DNA of 64,000 nucleotides from Simiduia curdlanivorans (GTDB lineage Bacteria > Pseudomonadota > Gammaproteobacteria > Pseudomonadales > Cellvibrionaceae). Location of the stretch: positions 3,073,108-3,137,107 of the forward strand of contig NZ_JAUFQG010000004.1 in the NCBI RefSeq assembly GCF_030409605.1, read 5' to 3'. The notes under the pieces were generated by a model. That model was not told where the DNA came from. It did not search any database and saw nothing but the letters and a program-made list of their open reading frames with translations. Below, one piece after another: positions 63,719-64,000 of the stretch; position 1 is the stretch's first letter, and every line of letters begins with the position of its first letter. The position numbers and the translations under genes are program-made.

Positions 63719-64000
63719 ATGAAGACCATAGATTGTTTGATTCAGCCTCGGTGGATTGCACCTGTCGTTCCGCAGGGCAAGCTATTGGAAGCTTGTGCTA
63801 TCGCAGTCCATGACGGCGCGATTATCGACATTTGCACCAGCGCCGCTGCGGCTCAGCGCTACCAGCCTATTAATCATTATGATCTACCCGAACATCTGCT
63901 ATTTCCCGGGCTTGTGAATAGCCACGGGCATGCAGCAATGACGCTGCTGAAGGGATTTGCCGATGACCAGCCGCTAAAAGTCTGGCTAGAGCAGCATATC
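63719..64000 (+). CDS. mtaD: TRZ/ATZ amidohydrolase MtaD, N-terminal part (mirror copy, cut by window end)
   Basis: First 94 codons, the same as the start of the gene ending at 51468. MKTIDCLIQPRWIAP begins the frame and FPGLVNSHGHAAMTLLKGF contains the metal-binding HGH. It runs out of the window. Confidence 0.88.
   Translation, partial: MKTIDCLIQPRWIAPVVPQGKLLEACAIAVHDGAIIDICTSAAAAQRYQPINHYDLPEHLLFPGLVNSHGHAAMTLLKGFADDQPLKVWLEQHI

Larger units (their letters stand above)
57600..64000. repeat. Right arm of the large inverted repeat
   Basis: Reverse-complement copy of 51187-57587, holding tyrA-aroA (truncated), cysC, pheA, gyrA and the start of mtaD in reversed order. It runs to the edge of the window. 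Confidence 0.96.

Overview
The window reads as a chromosomal segment of a gammaproteobacterium with a single polar flagellum. The gene order is close to that of Pseudomonas, and the flanking genes (clpA; yciK-mupP-ubiG-mtaD-gyrA-pheA) fit a Pseudomonas/Cellvibrionales-type organism such as a Saccharophagus- or Teredinibacter-like marine bacterium. That placement is inferred from synteny and protein character only. No rRNA, tRNA or CRISPR was seen.

Bases 1-149 are the end of clpA. From about 0.9 to 15 kb lie the filament and regulatory genes: two unusually large flagellins, flaG, fliD, three fliS-type chaperones, fliT-like genes, then fleQ and fleS-fleR. From 15.2 to 21.2 kb is fliEFGHIJ (MS ring, C ring, export ATPase). 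A phospho-signalling trio follows (STAS protein, REC-PP2C-ATPase regulator, Hpt protein; HsbA/HsbR/HptB-like), then fliK. From 25.9 to 38.2 kb are fliLMNOPQR-flhB, a strictosidine-synthase-like gene, flhA, flhF, fleN and fliA. From 38.3 to 47.9 kb are cheY-cheZ-cheA-cheB-motC-motD-parC-parP-cheW-DUF2802 and a putative lipoprotein. On the minus strand from 48 to 51.5 kb are yciK, mupP, ubiG and mtaD, divergent from gyrA-pheA-cysC-tyrA/aroA.

Promoter motifs fit a tiered flagellar cascade. Seven sites match the sigma-54 -24/-12 pattern with GG and GC exactly 12 bases apart (fliC1, second fliS, fleS, fliE, fliK, fliL, flhA). Three match sigma-28 with an 11-base spacer (second flagellin, first fliS, fliT). 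FleQ and FleR would activate the sigma-54 sites, and FliA, encoded here, would read the sigma-28 sites.

The most striking structure is at the right end. Bases 51187-57587 are repeated in inverted orientation at 57600-64000, around a 12-base centre inside the aroA part of a tyrA-aroA fusion gene. Both copies of gyrA, pheA and cysC give identical proteins and mirror exactly in position, and both aroA parts stop at the same codon. This is most economically a fold-back (assembly or amplification chimera), less likely a true inverted duplication. Other non-gene structures are a CTAG-flanked MITE-like element between fliK and fliL, and two copies of a terminator bracketed by 7-base repeats. I did not find a clearly new biological system; the accessory features are listed as findings.
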